Source: an uncultured Gemmataceae bacterium
Lineage (GTDB): Bacteria; Planctomycetota; Planctomycetia; Gemmatales; Gemmataceae
Assembly (NCBI GenBank): GCA_937922175.1
Contig: CAKZUU010000037.1
Location: 1 to 8,209, forward strand
Reading direction: 5' to 3'
DNA length: 8,209 nucleotides
Shown: piece by piece, positions 6,457 to 8,209 of the stretch
How positions within the stretch are numbered: position 1 is the stretch's first letter
Layout of the letters: each line of letters opens with the position of its first letter
Notes under the pieces: generated by a model
What the model was told of the DNA's origin: nothing
Seen by the model: only the letters and a program-made list of their open reading frames with translations
The model's database searches: none
Program-made: the position numbers and the translations under genes

Positions 6457-6490
6457 TCGCTATGGTTCCTCAACCTGGATGACCGACGAC

Positions 6491-8209
6491 ATGTCCCGAC
6501 CGCCGACTTCGTTGCACGACCGAGTGTTGCATCATGTTACCTATTCGTTGGGTGAGACGCGCGAAGGGTTGGACGCCCGCGAGGTGTTCCGTGCTCTCGC
6601 CTTGGCGGTGAGAGATCGCTTGATCGAGGGCATGTTGAACACCGAGGAGAGGTATCGCCAAGCCGGGGCGAAGCGGCTGTGCTACCTCTCCATGGAATAT
6701 TTGATCGGACGATCACTGAACAACAATCTGATGAACCTTGGATTATTGGAAGAAGCCAGAGCGGTCCTGGGCCAACTCCCGTTCGACTGGCAACAGATCG
6801 AAGAGCAGGAGACCGACGCGGCTTTGGGCAACGGCGGGTTGGGGCGTCTGGCCGCTTGCTACCTCGACTCGCTGGCGACGCTCCACTATCCCGCGATCGG
6901 CTACGGGATCAATTATGAGTTCGGTTTGTTTCGCCAAGAAATACGCGATGGCGAGCAAGTCGAGAAGCCGGATTGCTGGCGCGGTTACGAATCGCCGTGG
7001 CTCATCGAACGACCGCAGGACGCCGTCCTCGTCCCGATGTATGGTCGCATCGAACATGCGCTCGACCGAAAAGGGCAATACAACCCGATGTGGCTGGATT
7101 GGCGCGTCGTGGTCGGTGTGCCTCACGACCTGCCGATCGTGGGTTTCGGGGGACGAACGGTGAATGTTCTCCGCCTGTACTCCGCGCGAGCCAGCCAGGA
7201 AATGGACATGTCCATTTTCAATCTCGGCGATTACCTCTCGGCCGTGGAACAAAAGGTCCGCACCGAGACCATCTCGAAAGTTCTCTATCCCAGTGAGGCC
7301 GTGGCTGCCGGTCGGGAATTACGCTTACAGCAGGAGTATTTCCTCGTCGCGTGTGCGATCCGCGATGTGGTGCGGCGGTTCCAGCGAGAGCAGCGTGATT
7401 TTGCGCGTTTCCCACAACGGTGGGCCATTCAACTGAACGATACTCACCCGTCGTTGGCGGTCGCCGAATTGATGCGCATCCTCGTCGATGAACAAGATTT
7501 GCCTTGGGACCGGGCATGGGAAATCACCGAGGCCACGATCGGTTACACCAATCACACTCTCTTGCCCGAAGCCTTGGAACGCTGGCCGGTGTGGCTCTTG
7601 GAGCGGGTGCTGCCACGACATTTGCAGATCATCTACGAGATCAACCGCCGGTTTCTCGAACGGGTGCAAGAGCGCTGGCCCGGTGATCCCGATCGAGTTC
7701 GGCGGATGTCGCTGATCGAAGAGGGGGAGGAAAAACACGTCGCGATGGCTCATTTGGCGATCGTGGGCAGTCGGAAGGTCAACGGCGTCGCCGCCGTCCA
7801 TAGCCGCCTCGTCCGCACGCAACTCGTCCCCGACTTTGCGGAGTTGTGGCCCGAAAAATTTACCAATGTCACGAACGGTGTCACACCTCGCCGCTGGCTG
7901 CTGACCGCCAATCCCAACCTCGCTCGCTTGATCACCTACCACTTGGGGAACCGCTGGCTGACCGATCTCTCTCGCCTCCGGGAGTTGGAGACTGTTCACA
8001 CCGACCGTGGTTTCCGCGATCAGTTTCAGGCGGTCAAACGAGCAAACAAGGAGCGACTCGCATCACTCATTTTCGATCGACTCGGCTGGCGCGTCGATCC
8101 CGCTTCGCTTTTCGATGTGCAGGTCAAGCGCATTCATGAATACAAACGTCAGTTGCTGAATCTGCTGCACATCATCGACGAATACCTGCGAATGGTCGAC
8201 GACCGAGTG
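6491..8209 (+). CDS. glgP: Glycogen/alpha-glucan phosphorylase (partial, 3' end outside window)
   Basis: This enzyme releases glucose 1-phosphate from the ends of glycogen or maltodextrin, using pyridoxal phosphate in the cytoplasm. The 573 codons present follow the bacterial family closely. They include YLSMEYLIGR (65-74), ALGNGGLGRLAACYLDSLAT (111-130), QLNDTHP (314-320), YTNHTLLPEALERW (352-365), TNVTNGVTPRRW (458-469) and FDVQVKRIHEYKRQ (541-554). The family is usually 800-840 residues. The missing C-terminal third holds the cofactor-binding lysine, so cofactor binding cannot be checked. GGATGA 8 nt upstream supports the ATG at 6491, and an in-frame ATG at 6479 would add four residues. 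The gene could equally be named malP, because substrate preference cannot be read from this part. It is divergent from the partner-switch operon and has an unusually long leader for this window. Confidence 0.93.
   Translation, partial: MSRPPTSLHDRVLHHVTYSLGETREGLDAREVFRALALAVRDRLIEGMLNTEERYRQAGAKRLCYLSMEYLIGRSLNNNLMNLGLLEEARAVLGQLPFDWQQIEEQETDAALGNGGLGRLAACYLDSLATLHYPAIGYGINYEFGLFRQEIRDGEQVEKPDCWRGYESPWLIERPQDAVLVPMYGRIEHALDRKGQYNPMWLDWRVVVGVPHDLPIVGFGGRTVNVLRLYSARASQEMDMSIFNLGDYLSAVEQKVRTETISKVLYPSEAVAAGRELRLQQEYFLVACAIRDVVRRFQREQRDFARFPQRWAIQLNDTHPSLAVAELMRILVDEQDLPWDRAWEITEATIGYTNHTLLPEALERWPVWLLERVLPRHLQIIYEINRRFLERVQERWPGDPDRVRRMSLIEEGEEKHVAMAHLAIVGSRKVNGVAAVHSRLVRTQLVPDFAELWPEKFTNVTNGVTPRRWLLTANPNLARLITYHLGNRWLTDLSRLRELETVHTDRGFRDQFQAVKRANKERLASLIFDRLGWRVDPASLFDVQVKRIHEYKRQLLNLLHIIDEYLRMVDDRV

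Larger units (their letters stand above)
6158..6490. other. Divergent intergenic region between the partner-switch operon and glgP
   Basis: These 333 bases separate the divergent starts. I see a candidate -10 box on each strand, the Shine-Dalgarno of the fusion gene at its left end, and a perfect hairpin near its right end. A run of seven T residues at 6267-6273 and a 5-bp hairpin (AGCCG 6294-6298, CGGCT 6305-6309) are not arranged as a terminator. No convincing gene is present. A 13-codon frame (6390-6431) has weak support. Confidence 0.6.

Overview
The window is a GC-rich bacterial segment with six protein-coding genes and no RNA gene, insertion sequence, CRISPR array or prophage signal that I can support. 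The gene types suggest a planctomycete, perhaps of the Gemmata group: an exported HEAT-repeat protein, a squalene-cyclase-like repeat protein, an FHA-GAF-SpoIIE phosphatase, and an RsbW-like domain fused to a STAS domain. That placement is inference from gene content. No marker gene is present.

Layout, left to right. (1) A minus-strand gene running off the left edge (1-486) encodes a secreted or periplasmic HEAT-like protein. (2) A divergent plus-strand pair follows: a shortened relative of squalene-hopene cyclase that appears to have lost the catalytic DxDD acid (665-2212), then an XPB/Ssl2-type superfamily 2 helicase (about 2237-3628). The helicase also has its own perfect TATAAT box placed so that its mRNA could be leaderless. 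(3) A short convergent gap holds an imperfect hairpin. (4) A minus-strand two-gene operon reads toward the helicase. Its first gene (5360-6157) fuses an RsbW-like ATP-binding domain to an RsbV-like STAS domain. Its second gene (3713-5323) is an FHA-GAF-PP2C/SpoIIE phosphatase of RsbU type. (5) A 333-base divergent intergenic region carries a candidate promoter for each side and a perfect 6-bp hairpin in the leader of the next gene. (6) A plus-strand glycogen/alpha-glucan phosphorylase gene (6491 onward) is cut by the right edge.

The operon in (4) forms a compact partner-switching module. The phosphatase would dephosphorylate the STAS serine, the ATP-binding domain would phosphorylate or bind it, and the FHA and GAF domains would supply the input. 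No sigma factor or other obvious target lies in the window. Three details stand out. The switch protein and its antagonist are one polypeptide. A textbook Shine-Dalgarno plus ATG sits exactly at the domain junction, so a free STAS protein may also be made. The usual ATP-binding Asp of the kinase-like domain is His. The divergent neighbour raises, but does not prove, a link to glycogen breakdown.
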